The notes below the pieces were generated by a model. The model was not told the DNA's origin. It worked only from the letters and a program-made list of their open reading frames with translations, and searched no databases. A stretch of 6,453 nt of DNA from CAMLHP01 sp035707845 (GTDB lineage Bacteria; Gemmatimonadota; Gemmatimonadetes; Gemmatimonadales; GWC2-71-9), in assembly GCA_035707845.1 (NCBI GenBank), contig DASSTP010000031.1:1-6453 (forward strand), written 5' to 3'. The translations under genes were made by a program, and so were the position numbers. Shown piece by piece: positions 1-5,676 of the stretch; position 1 is the first letter of the stretch; each line of letters starts with the position of its first letter.

Positions 1-48
1 CTGGAAGCACGTTCGGGGCCGGCGATCCGACCCTGCATCTCGTCGCGA

Positions 49-423
49 GTGAGCAACCTGTTGCTCGCGGGCGCGCTGGCATGCGCAAGCATGAGAACTG
101 TAGCTGCGCAGCAGGACGCCAGCTCGCGATCGGCGGTGGTCGAGGCACGATCGCAGATCGTGCGCGCCGACTCCCTCAGCCAGCGGGGCCAGTGGGCGGA
201 GGCCGGCGAGGCATGGCGAGCCGTCGTCACCGCCAATCCTTATGCCGCGCGTGGCTGGTATGCACTCGGGCTGGCGGAACAGAATGCCGGCAACGTCGGC
301 GCTGCCATCCAGGCCTGTGAACGATACGTCGACCTGGGCGGCGCACCCCCGGCGGAGCGGCGCTGCTTTGGAGGGAATGCGCCGGCAGCGCAAGTGGATA
401 GCGCCGTCCTGGCTGCGCCATGA
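49..423 (+). CDS. Small exported TPR-repeat protein, start uncertain
   Basis: A 124-residue protein if translation begins at the GTG at 49. Residues 1-21 form a hydrophobic stretch ending in AAQQ, like a signal peptide with cleavage near residue 20, so export to the periplasm is inferred. Residues about 38-95 read as one to two tetratricopeptide-type helical hairpins (RGQWAEAGEAWRAVV, then ARGWYALGLAEQNAGNVGAA), which normally serve protein-protein contacts. The C-terminal tail is short and unremarkable. No ribosome binding site precedes 49, and the reading frame stays open to base 1, so the true start may be upstream of the window and the gene may be 5' incomplete. The usual positive n-region of a signal peptide is also missing from the GTG start. 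It converges on the hydrolase gene with 44 bp between the stops, where I see no clear terminator. The specific role is unknown. Confidence 0.6.
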   Translation: MSNLLLAGALACASMRTVAAQQDASSRSAVVEARSQIVRADSLSQRGQWAEAGEAWRAVVTANPYAARGWYALGLAEQNAGNVGAAIQACERYVDLGGAPPAERRCFGGNAPAAQVDSAVLAAP

Positions 424-467
424 GCCACCTCGCCGCCAGCGCGTCGGGGCCAGTGACGCTCGATCAA

Positions 468-1856
468 TCAGCGGCCTGCCGCTGTGCCTGCCCACTCGAC
501 AAGGGTCTGCACGAAAAGTGGGCTGGCCGAGCGCCGGAACGGTTTCCCCTCGAATGTCTGGACCGACGTCATCCCGTGCCCCACGCCGGGAAGGATGCGT
601 GAGGTGAAGTGGTGATTCCCGCCGGTCCGCAGGGCATTGCGCATCCGCTCGATGACAATGCCCGGCGGAAAGACGCGATCGTTCTCACCCATGACAAGCC
701 ATACAGGTGCAGCGATCTGTCGCAGGTCCCGCGTCGGGTCGTAATTGAACTGCAGCACGCCGTAGAGCCGGAGGTTCGCCAGCGTTCGGGCTGCGGCTCC
801 GGTCCCGTAGCCCGGAAACCACTTCACGGAATCGGCGCGCAGGCGCTGCATCGTCGAGTCGAGCGCGTCCCATCCGTCGCCTGTCCGCGCCACGCGGAAT
901 TTCTGCCGCTGGAAGGCGCGCGCCTGCGCGGTGTCGGCGTCGGAGAAGCCGGCCGCCGTCATCAGGGCTCCGGTGCGGTAGGTCTCCTGGTCCGCGGCGC
1001 TGATCCCGCCGCCCGAGATGTAGACAAGAAAGGCAATGCCGGGATCCCGGGCGGCCACCTTGGTGATGATCCAGGTGCCCTGGCTCTGGCCGATGAGCCC
1101 GATACGGCGGGGGTCGACAAGCTCAGGGCGCGAGCGCAGGTATGTCACGGCGCCTTCGACGTCGCCCGCGAGGTCGTCCCAGGAGGCGAGGTCGTGGCTG
1201 GCGCCGCGCGACTCGCCGACGCCGCGCTTGTCGTACAGCAGCGAGGCGATGCCGTGCGCCGAGAGGGCGCGGGCCTCCAGCTGCCACGCTTCTCGCGTGT
1301 CCGGATCCGAGCCGGTGACGAACACGACGGCGGGGAAGGGACCTGCGCCGGCCGGCAGGACGAGCTTGCCACCGAGGCGCAGGCTGTCGCCTGCACTGAG
1401 AAAGGTGATGGCAGGCTCGCGGGCATTGGTGTCGCTGACCCGGCGCAGGCGGATGGGCGATCGGTAGCGGGTAATCTGCAGCATGCCGCGAAGCTCGGAG
1501 CCGGCCAGGGCGCCGTCGAACACGATCCGTTCCGAGTCACGGGGCACGATCTGGCTTATGATGGCCAGACCGATGTCGGGCGTGAACTCGGCGTGCAGCC
1601 GCCCATTGCGCAAGACGGCGAAGGAGCTGTCGCTGTAGGAGCTGGGGAGCGCGAGGTCGATCAGGCGCGACTCGGGCAGCGAAAGCGCAACACGCAGGGA
1701 ATCGCCGTCGCCCAAGATCTTGAGCCGGAGGGTGACCGGGAACCCCGAGTCGGGAGCCAGCTCCGCCACGCCCTCCCAGCGGCCTTCAATACCCTGGGCG
1801 GCCGGTTGCTGCAGTGCGAGGCTCGCCAATGCGGCGAGCGCCAAGCCGATGGCCAT
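468..1856 (-). CDS. Secreted alpha/beta hydrolase (serine hydrolase, S9/S15-like)
   Basis: From the ATG at 1856 this is a 462-residue protein. Residues 1-21 form a hydrophobic leader ending in QQPAAQ, suggesting export. Residues about 22-140 are a beta-rich N-terminal region that begins GIEGRWEGVAEL, as often found in front of such hydrolases. The alpha/beta hydrolase fold follows: LLYDKRGVGESRG at about 206-218, the nucleophile elbow GQSQG at 256-260 (Ser258), the acid in MGENDRVFPP (Asp393) and the base in PGVGHGMTS (His427). All three catalytic residues are in the expected order. The substrate cannot be told; esterase or peptidase activity is possible. The frame is open up to an ATG at 2015, but that start would overlap the divergent AraC gene and put 53 residues before the leader. 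A TTG at 1919 is a second alternative that would give a basic n-region. It is divergent from the AraC gene, a likely regulator. Confidence 0.85.
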   Translation of the reverse strand: MAIGLALAALASLALQQPAAQGIEGRWEGVAELAPDSGFPVTLRLKILGDGDSLRVALSLPESRLIDLALPSSYSDSSFAVLRNGRLHAEFTPDIGLAIISQIVPRDSERIVFDGALAGSELRGMLQITRYRSPIRLRRVSDTNAREPAITFLSAGDSLRLGGKLVLPAGAGPFPAVVFVTGSDPDTREAWQLEARALSAHGIASLLYDKRGVGESRGASHDLASWDDLAGDVEGAVTYLRSRPELVDPRRIGLIGQSQGTWIITKVAARDPGIAFLVYISGGGISAADQETYRTGALMTAAGFSDADTAQARAFQRQKFRVARTGDGWDALDSTMQRLRADSVKWFPGYGTGAAARTLANLRLYGVLQFNYDPTRDLRQIAAPVWLVMGENDRVFPPGIVIERMRNALRTGGNHHFTSRILPGVGHGMTSVQTFEGKPFRRSASPLFVQTLVEWAGTAAGR

Positions 1857-1950
1857 GCCGGAAGAGATAACCGGTCCTCGGCTGGCTTTCTTGAACGATC
1901 TAAAGGTCCCATCTTCCAACCGGGTGTCCCGAACGGGTATCCAGGATCTT

Positions 1951-2733
1951 ATGACCGTGCCTCGCGTCTCCCATGGCCGCGCGCTTCGCGCCATCACCAT
2001 CGGGCCGTACACCATGACTGAAGCGGTGTACGCGCCGCATCAGCAGGTGAGTTATCACGAGCACCACTGGCCCAGCTGGACGCTGGTCCTCGAGGGCACC
2101 TTCGAGGAGCGGTTTACCCGTGACACGGTTGCCGCCGTGCCGGGCGCGGTGCTGACAAAGCCGGGGGCGGCCGGCCACTCCAACGCGTACGGTCCCGCCG
2201 GCGCCCGGTGCCTGCTGATCGAGACGCGAGATGGCGGCGATCGCTTCCGTACACCGGGGATACACGGGTCGGGTGTGGTGCCGCGGCTGGCGCGCCGGAT
2301 CCATGCGGAGCTTCGGGCCGATCAGGTCTCGCGCTTGGCGCTCGAGGGACTGTTGATCGAACTGGGCGCCGCGACGGAGCGTTCGCAGGGTGCCGTGCGC
2401 ACGGTTGGCAGGAAAGCGTGGCTCAACGATATACGGGAACAGCTCGAGGCCGAGTTCAGGTCGCCGCCGTCATTGGCGGCGCTGGCGAGCGTGCACGGTG
2501 TACATCCGGCGTATCTCTGCCAGGCGTTTCGCGAGGCCTTCGGGGTGAGTGTGGGGCAGTTCGTGCGGCGTGTCCGCTTCGAGTGGGCGCGCGACGCGCT
2601 ACGCGTTGGCAACGGCTCGATGGCCGACGTCGCCGCGGCCGCGGGGTTCAGCGATCAGGCGCACCTGTCGAGGGACTTCAGGAAACGGGAAGGGGTGTCG
2701 CCGCGGCGGTTTCGCAATGCGGCCAGGACGTGA
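1951..2733 (+). CDS. AraC-family regulator with N-terminal cupin-like domain
   Basis: A 260-residue transcription factor. Residues about 5-95 look like the small beta-barrel (cupin) sensor of AraC proteins, including YAPHQQVSYHEHHW at 27-40 and LVLEGTFEER at 45-54. The C-terminal 100 residues hold the two AraC helix-turn-helix units. The first lies at about 174-198 (LAALASVHGVHPAYLCQAF). The second lies at about 223-254, with the family signature DVAAAAGFSDQAHLSRDF at 226-243. The ATG at 1951 was chosen because it keeps the whole cupin N-terminus and has AGGAT a few bases upstream; the next ATG (2014) would cut into the sensor. It is divergent from the secreted hydrolase with a 94-bp gap, so control of that gene and of itself is a reasonable inference. 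The ligand is unknown. It converges on the HIT gene 28 bp downstream. Confidence 0.9.
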   Translation: MTVPRVSHGRALRAITIGPYTMTEAVYAPHQQVSYHEHHWPSWTLVLEGTFEERFTRDTVAAVPGAVLTKPGAAGHSNAYGPAGARCLLIETRDGGDRFRTPGIHGSGVVPRLARRIHAELRADQVSRLALEGLLIELGAATERSQGAVRTVGRKAWLNDIREQLEAEFRSPPSLAALASVHGVHPAYLCQAFREAFGVSVGQFVRRVRFEWARDALRVGNGSMADVAAAAGFSDQAHLSRDFRKREGVSPRRFRNAART

Positions 2734-2761
2734 TTCGTCGCACCGCCAGGAAGGCCGTGGA

Positions 2762-3208
2762 TCACGCCTGGGCCAGCCCGGGTTCAGCGAGCAGCCTGGC
2801 GTGAGCGTCCAGGGTGTCACGATCTGCAATCGGAATGCGGCTCAAGTCGAACACAACCTGACCATTGACGACGTGGGCAAGGCGATCGGACGTGACATGG
2901 TGCGGCCCCTGCTGCGGGATGATGACCATGTGTGCATGAGCGACGCCATAGCCGTGGACGAGGTATCCAACCCGCTGCAGCGGGAAGCTCGCGCGCATCC
3001 GGCGTCCAATGCGTTGTGCGACGGTCATGATATGCGCCGCGAGCGCATCGGGCACATCGGTGAAGTGATCAATATGGGTGTTGGGAATGACCAGGCATTC
3101 CCCAGGCGCCGTCGGGTGGAGACTCATGAATGCCGCCACGAGTTCATCCCGATGGACAAAGCTCGCGGGTGCTCGGCCGGCAACGATGTCACAGAAGATG
3201 CAAGTCAT
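2762..3208 (-). CDS. HIT-family nucleotide-binding protein with altered histidine triad
   Basis: A 148-residue cytoplasmic protein of the histidine-triad superfamily, whose members hydrolyse or transfer nucleotidyl groups. The N-terminus CIFCDIVAGRAPAS carries the Cys3/Cys6 pair typical of zinc-bearing HIT proteins. HPTAPGECLVIPNTHIDHF at 31-49 is the usual strand with nucleotide-contacting residues. The triad region is GVAHAHMVIIPQ at 88-99: the family pattern is H-x-H-x-H-x-x, and here the first two are His91 and His93 while the third is Val95. His93 aligns with the nucleophile of the family, so activity may remain, but this is a divergent motif. The ATG at 3208 begins the conserved CxxC leader; only a weak GGGT precedes it. 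It lies 39 bp downstream of the metallopeptidase-like gene on the same strand, so co-transcription is likely. Confidence 0.88.
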   Translation of the reverse strand: MTCIFCDIVAGRAPASFVHRDELVAAFMSLHPTAPGECLVIPNTHIDHFTDVPDALAAHIMTVAQRIGRRMRASFPLQRVGYLVHGYGVAHAHMVIIPQQGPHHVTSDRLAHVVNGQVVFDLSRIPIADRDTLDAHARLLAEPGLAQA

Positions 3209-3247
3209 GGTGTACCCGGTGAGTGCGGCCCGCGCGGCACTCGCTCG

Positions 3248-4063
3248 CTAGCAGCCTTCCTGCATGACTCGCGCGATATCGAGTGTTTCCGGCTGGACGC
3301 CGGCAAGGTGCGTTTGCCACGCGACGATGAGTCCGCTGTCCGGCAGCAGCTCGCCAGCGCCCGAGCGCCAGCGTGCGCGCAAGCCGGCGACCCCTTCCCG
3401 CGCGTAAATGAATCCGACCAGGCTGCCCGCCGACGGCATCGCTACATCCTCGTCCAGCTGGCGGAAGCGGGCAGAGAGTTCGCCCACGGAGGGGAGCCGG
3501 CCGCTCGCGAGCAATCCCGCCGCCAGGGCATCGGCAGACTTGCCGAGGCAGGGCCCGCCGGCCCACGCACCGATTCCCTCGACCAGCCAGGTCGCGGCCG
3601 TACCGGCCGGCGGCTGTCCCCAGCGCTGGAAGGTGTAGAGGTGCGCCAGCTCGTGCCGGAGCGGCGCCCGGTAACCTGACGTCCACACGAAGAATGCCGT
3701 CGCCTCGCGCTCCTGCGCGAACCCTGCGAGCGGTCGCCCGGCCAGGCGCTGCATGTCCGCACGCGAACCAAGGATGAAGAGCTCGGCGGGGGCCGTGTCA
3801 ACCGGTTCCTCGAGCAGCGCGAGCGCATGCGCCTGGGCTTGCAGCAGCGAATCGGTGAGCGGACGTGCATTGGCGTCGGCGTCGGTCCCTCGCTGGATGT
3901 AGAGGCGAAACCCATGGGTTGGCAGGTCGACCACGCGCCATCGGAAGCCAGGGGTGTCAAAGGCTCGGGCCGCGACCGGGCTCGTCGGACGTGGCGCGGG
4001 GGTGCCGCGCGTGCACGCCAAGGCCGCGACGCTCACCAATAGCTGGACACATACCCTGGGCAT
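3248..4063 (-). CDS. Putative gluzincin metallopeptidase, exported, possible lipoprotein
   Basis: From the ATG at 4063 this is a 271-residue protein. It opens with MPRVCVQLLVSVAALAC, a basic then hydrophobic leader ending at Cys17. This suggests a lipoprotein, although ALAC departs from the strict lipobox. The body contains HELAH at 137-141, a zinc-metallopeptidase HExxH motif. It is followed 21 residues after the last His by Glu162 in WLVEGIGAWAGG, the spacing and context of gluzincins (peptidase MA clan), where the Glu is the third zinc ligand. Both histidines, the catalytic Glu138 and Glu162 are present, so an active zinc peptidase at the cell envelope is plausible; the substrate is unknown. 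In-frame ATGs at 4075, 4096 and 4147 exist. I chose 4063 because GAGGA lies just upstream and the leader begins directly, but 4075 is nearly as good. It precedes the HIT gene on the same strand. Confidence 0.72.
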   Translation of the reverse strand: MPRVCVQLLVSVAALACTRGTPAPRPTSPVAARAFDTPGFRWRVVDLPTHGFRLYIQRGTDADANARPLTDSLLQAQAHALALLEEPVDTAPAELFILGSRADMQRLAGRPLAGFAQEREATAFFVWTSGYRAPLRHELAHLYTFQRWGQPPAGTAATWLVEGIGAWAGGPCLGKSADALAAGLLASGRLPSVGELSARFRQLDEDVAMPSAGSLVGFIYAREGVAGLRARWRSGAGELLPDSGLIVAWQTHLAGVQPETLDIARVMQEGC

Positions 4064-4164
4064 GGGTCCTCGCATGCCTGGCGCTTGGGTTGGCATTGCC
4101 GAACAATAAGCGCCTGGTTGCGGACGGTGCCGCAGCCGGTCGCTCAACCCTGACCCCGCGGCCC

Positions 4165-4193
4165 TTGACGGGCCTCACATGCGGTTGTATATA
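4165..4193 (+). promoter_or_regulatory. Sigma70-type promoter of the ArsR-SRPBCC pair
   Basis: TTGACG at 4165-4170 and TATATA at 4188-4193 are separated by exactly 17 bp, close to the sigma70 consensus and conspicuously AT-rich in this GC-rich region. Transcription would begin near 4200, about 20 bp before the ATG at 4221. This argues against the in-frame ATG at 4179, which lies inside the promoter. Confidence 0.75.
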
Positions 4194-4206
4194 ACAAGTA
4201 CGTTAT
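4191..4206. promoter_or_regulatory. Inverted repeat, likely ArsR operator
   Basis: ATAAC (4191-4195) and GTTAT (4202-4206) are perfect inverted arms around AAGTAC. The element overlaps the end of the -10 box and the predicted transcription start. ArsR/SdpR-type repressors commonly bind such palindromes in their own promoters, so autorepression is inferred. The arms are only 5 bp, so the operator could extend further or lie elsewhere. Confidence 0.55.
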
Positions 4207-4220
4207 TAAACGGGCCGGTT

Positions 4221-4577
4221 ATGCAAGCCACGGAACGACTGAACCTGACCTTCACTGCCCTGGCCCACCCCACCCGTCGCGCCATCCTGGCGCGGCTGGC
4301 CACGGGGGAGGCCACCGTGACCGAACTCGCCGAGCCATTCGAGATGAGCCAGCCGGCCATTTCCAGGCACCTGAAAGTGCTTGCGCGGGCGGGCCTCATT
4401 TCGACGGACGTCGATGCCCAGCGGCGGCCACGCAAACTGGAGCCGAGGCGGTTGCAGGAGGCCGTGGACTGGATCGAGCGTTACCGCGAGATCTTCGAGG
4501 CAAATTACCAGCGCCTGGACGGGTTGCTGGAGGAACTCCAGGCCAAGCCACCCAGGCGCAAGCGAACAGCCGGATAG
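4221..4577 (+). CDS. ArsR/SdpR-type winged-helix repressor
   Basis: A 118-residue winged helix-turn-helix regulator. The N-terminus LTFTALAHPTRRAILARLA (9-27) is the typical opening of the family. TVTELAEPFEMSQPAISRHL at 32-51 is the helix-turn-helix, with recognition helix about 43-55. The wing and C-terminal dimerisation helix (LQEAVDWIERYREIFEANY, 78-96) follow, and the protein ends in a basic tail. The ELCVCDL-type metal site of arsenic and cadmium sensors is absent; this belongs to the non-metal SdpR-like branch often found beside SRPBCC genes. The ATG at 4221 is preferred over the in-frame ATG at 4179 because the latter lies inside the promoter and adds residues not seen in the family. 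Its ribosome binding site is weak. The SRPBCC gene starts 48 bp downstream, so the two probably form one operon under autorepression. Confidence 0.92.
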   Translation: MQATERLNLTFTALAHPTRRAILARLATGEATVTELAEPFEMSQPAISRHLKVLARAGLISTDVDAQRRPRKLEPRRLQEAVDWIERYREIFEANYQRLDGLLEELQAKPPRRKRTAG

Positions 4578-4625
4578 CGCGGACAAGTCGGGGCGCATTC
4601 ACCATGAAGCACCAGGGAGAAGCCA

Positions 4626-5123
4626 ATGCCGAGGCCCGCGGAAGTCATCTTGCCGAGTGACCGCGACGTTCGTGTCACGCGCACGTTCGATGCACCCCGC
4701 CGACTGGTGTGGGATGCGCACACCAGGCCGGAACTCGTCCGGCAATGGCAGGGCTATGATGGCTGGGATATGCCGGTATGCGACATGGATGTTCGCGTCG
4801 GCGGCAAGTACAAGTGGCAGTGGAGAAACCGCGACGACGGCAAGCACTTCGGCTTCTTCGGCACGTTCATCGAAGTCAACGGTCCGTCGCGGATTGTCCA
4901 CGAGCAGTATTACGACCCGGGCGAGATGGAGTTCGCGATGCCGGTAGGGGATCCCTGCATCGTGTCGCTGGAGCTCAGTGAGCGGAACGGCGTCACGACG
5001 CTCGTCTGCACCTTGACGTTTGCATCGCAGGCTGCGCGTGACGAGGCGCTCTCCACCGGCATGACTGACGGGATGGAGCATAGCTACACCAGCCTGGACG
5101 GCATCCTGTCGGCTGCAGCGTGA
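4626..5123 (+). CDS. SRPBCC / AHSA1-like domain protein
   Basis: A 165-residue protein of the START/Bet v 1-like fold. The opening DVRVTRTFDAPRRLVWDAHT (14-33), then PELVRQWQGYDGWDMPVCDMD (34-54), VGGKYKWQW, and the closing GMTDGMEHSYTSLDGILS are the landmarks of the AHSA1-like group, in which a deep cavity binds a hydrophobic ligand. The length suits a single complete domain. AGGGAGA upstream of the ATG at 4626 serves as ribosome binding site; an ATG at 4604 is out of frame. In many bacteria this family is paired with an ArsR-type repressor exactly as here, but the ligand and physiological role of such pairs are mostly undefined. The stop at 5121-5123 lies directly against the degenerate end of the cassette array, so the 3' end of the transcription unit has no visible native terminator. 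Confidence 0.9.
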   Translation: MPRPAEVILPSDRDVRVTRTFDAPRRLVWDAHTRPELVRQWQGYDGWDMPVCDMDVRVGGKYKWQWRNRDDGKHFGFFGTFIEVNGPSRIVHEQYYDPGEMEFAMPVGDPCIVSLELSERNGVTTLVCTLTFASQAARDEALSTGMTDGMEHSYTSLDGILSAAA

Positions 5124-5227
5124 CGGCGGAGAGGAGGCGCCAGGAGTTTACCCCATCGCTCTCGCCGAGGCCGCCATGCCGACCGCTGTACGCGGGGCAG
5201 CGCGATCGCAAATCCTGTTCGTTATGG
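5124..5227 (-). other. Degenerate attC-like remnant at the end of the array
   Basis: Behind the YdhR-like stop (5235-5233), on the minus strand, comes CCATAAC (5227-5221), an imperfect R''-like box. A region follows that shares GGCGGCCTC and GGGTAAACTC, in the same order, with the loop of the attC at 6311-6409. The arms that should flank this loop do not pair and no convincing R' box closes the site; GTCACGC at 5123-5117 is the nearest candidate and overlaps the SRPBCC stop. I read this as an attC that has decayed or lost its outer part at the array end. Assignment is tentative. Confidence 0.45.
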
Positions 5228-5232
5228 CGGTA

Positions 5233-5541
5233 CTACTTCAGGCCACGAGTGATTCTCGACGCTGCTTCGTTTACCCCATAGTCAACCGATGCAACATTCT
5301 TGACGAATGGCCTGCTGACGACAGCCTTCACAAGGTCTGAGTGCATGAAGGTGGTCATTGCTTCCTTGCTTTCCCACAGGTAAAAACCCCCAAAAGTGTT
5401 CCTGTCCTCATCTGCCAGCCACACTTTTGAAATGAGCCCGTTGACCTTGGCCAGAATCGGAGCGTCTGGCTCGACCATTTGTCCCAGGTAGTCCTACTGC
5501 GAAATGTCGTGTAACTGATAGGTGATAATTTGTGCGTGCAT
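5233..5541 (-). pseudogene. YdhR-like putative monooxygenase (ABM fold) with amber at codon 16
   Basis: The frame from the ATG at 5541 has 102 codons, the length I recall for YdhR-type proteins, small dimeric alpha+beta-barrel enzymes regarded as putative monooxygenases. It opens MHAQIITYQLHDISQ, meets TAG at 5496-5494, and continues DYLGQMVEPDAPILAKVNG, then KVWLADEDRNTFGGFYLW and SRPFVKNV, ending RITRGLK. The family character runs through the stop without change of frame, so a single base change (from CAG or GAG) is the simplest explanation. GGAG lies 9 bp before the first ATG, supporting that start. An ATG at 5478, 15 bp after the stop, could allow reinitiation, but an 81-residue product would lack the first beta strand. 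G+C over 5281-5460 is about 51% by hand count, against 65% or more around it, suggesting a different source. It is the last cassette gene of the array. Confidence 0.8.
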
Positions 5542-5577
5542 TGTTGTCACTCCGCACGTGATGGTGGTTGCCGATTC

Positions 5578-5676
5578 GCTTGACGGGATGCGCTTCAGCG
5601 GCCGGGTAGCAGCCGCAACCGGATCGGTTGTACCGGCGAAGGCCGCCGCCCCGCCAGCTGCAAGCGCCAGTTAGAC
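5578..5676 (-). other. attC recombination site of the methyltransferase cassette
   Basis: A 99-bp imperfect inverted repeat 12 bp behind the methyltransferase stop. On the minus strand it starts with GTCTAAC (R'', 5676-5670) and ends with GTCAAGC (R', 5584-5578; GTC instead of the usual GTT). GCGCTTGCAGC near the start pairs with GCTGAAGCGC near the end, leaving one extra G in the first arm. This is the extrahelical base that sets strand choice by the integrase. The unpaired spacers are 2 and 5 bases. The loop resembles that of the site at 6311-6409. Confidence 0.85.

Noticed and set aside
424..467. Terminator between the convergent TPR and hydrolase genes
   Set aside because: No stable GC stem followed by a T-run could be found; the same holds for the 28-bp gap at 2734-2761.
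1857..2015. N-terminal extension of the hydrolase to the ATG at 2015
   Set aside because: It overlaps the AraC start by 65 bp and would place 53 residues before the signal-like leader.
609..2021. Long plus-strand open frame (470 codons) opposite the hydrolase
   Set aside because: It is the antisense of a gene with a full catalytic triad and leader; its translation is rich in Arg, Gly and Ala with no recognisable domain.
2549..3679. Plus-strand open frame of 376 codons across AraC, HIT and metallopeptidase genes
   Set aside because: It runs over three well-supported genes and its translation shows no family features; a GC-rich shadow.
3189..3686. Minus-strand open frame overlapping the metallopeptidase gene and HIT start
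   Set aside because: The metallopeptidase frame carries HExxH and the downstream Glu; this one has only low-complexity Arg/Gly/Ala sequence.
4179..4220. Upstream in-frame ATG for the ArsR gene
   Set aside because: It lies within the -35/-10 region of a strong promoter and adds residues not typical of the family.
5146..5279. Direct repeat GTTTACCCCAT at 5146-5156 and 5269-5279
   Set aside because: The match does not extend on either side and the second copy encodes part of the conserved YdhR-like C-terminus; most likely chance.
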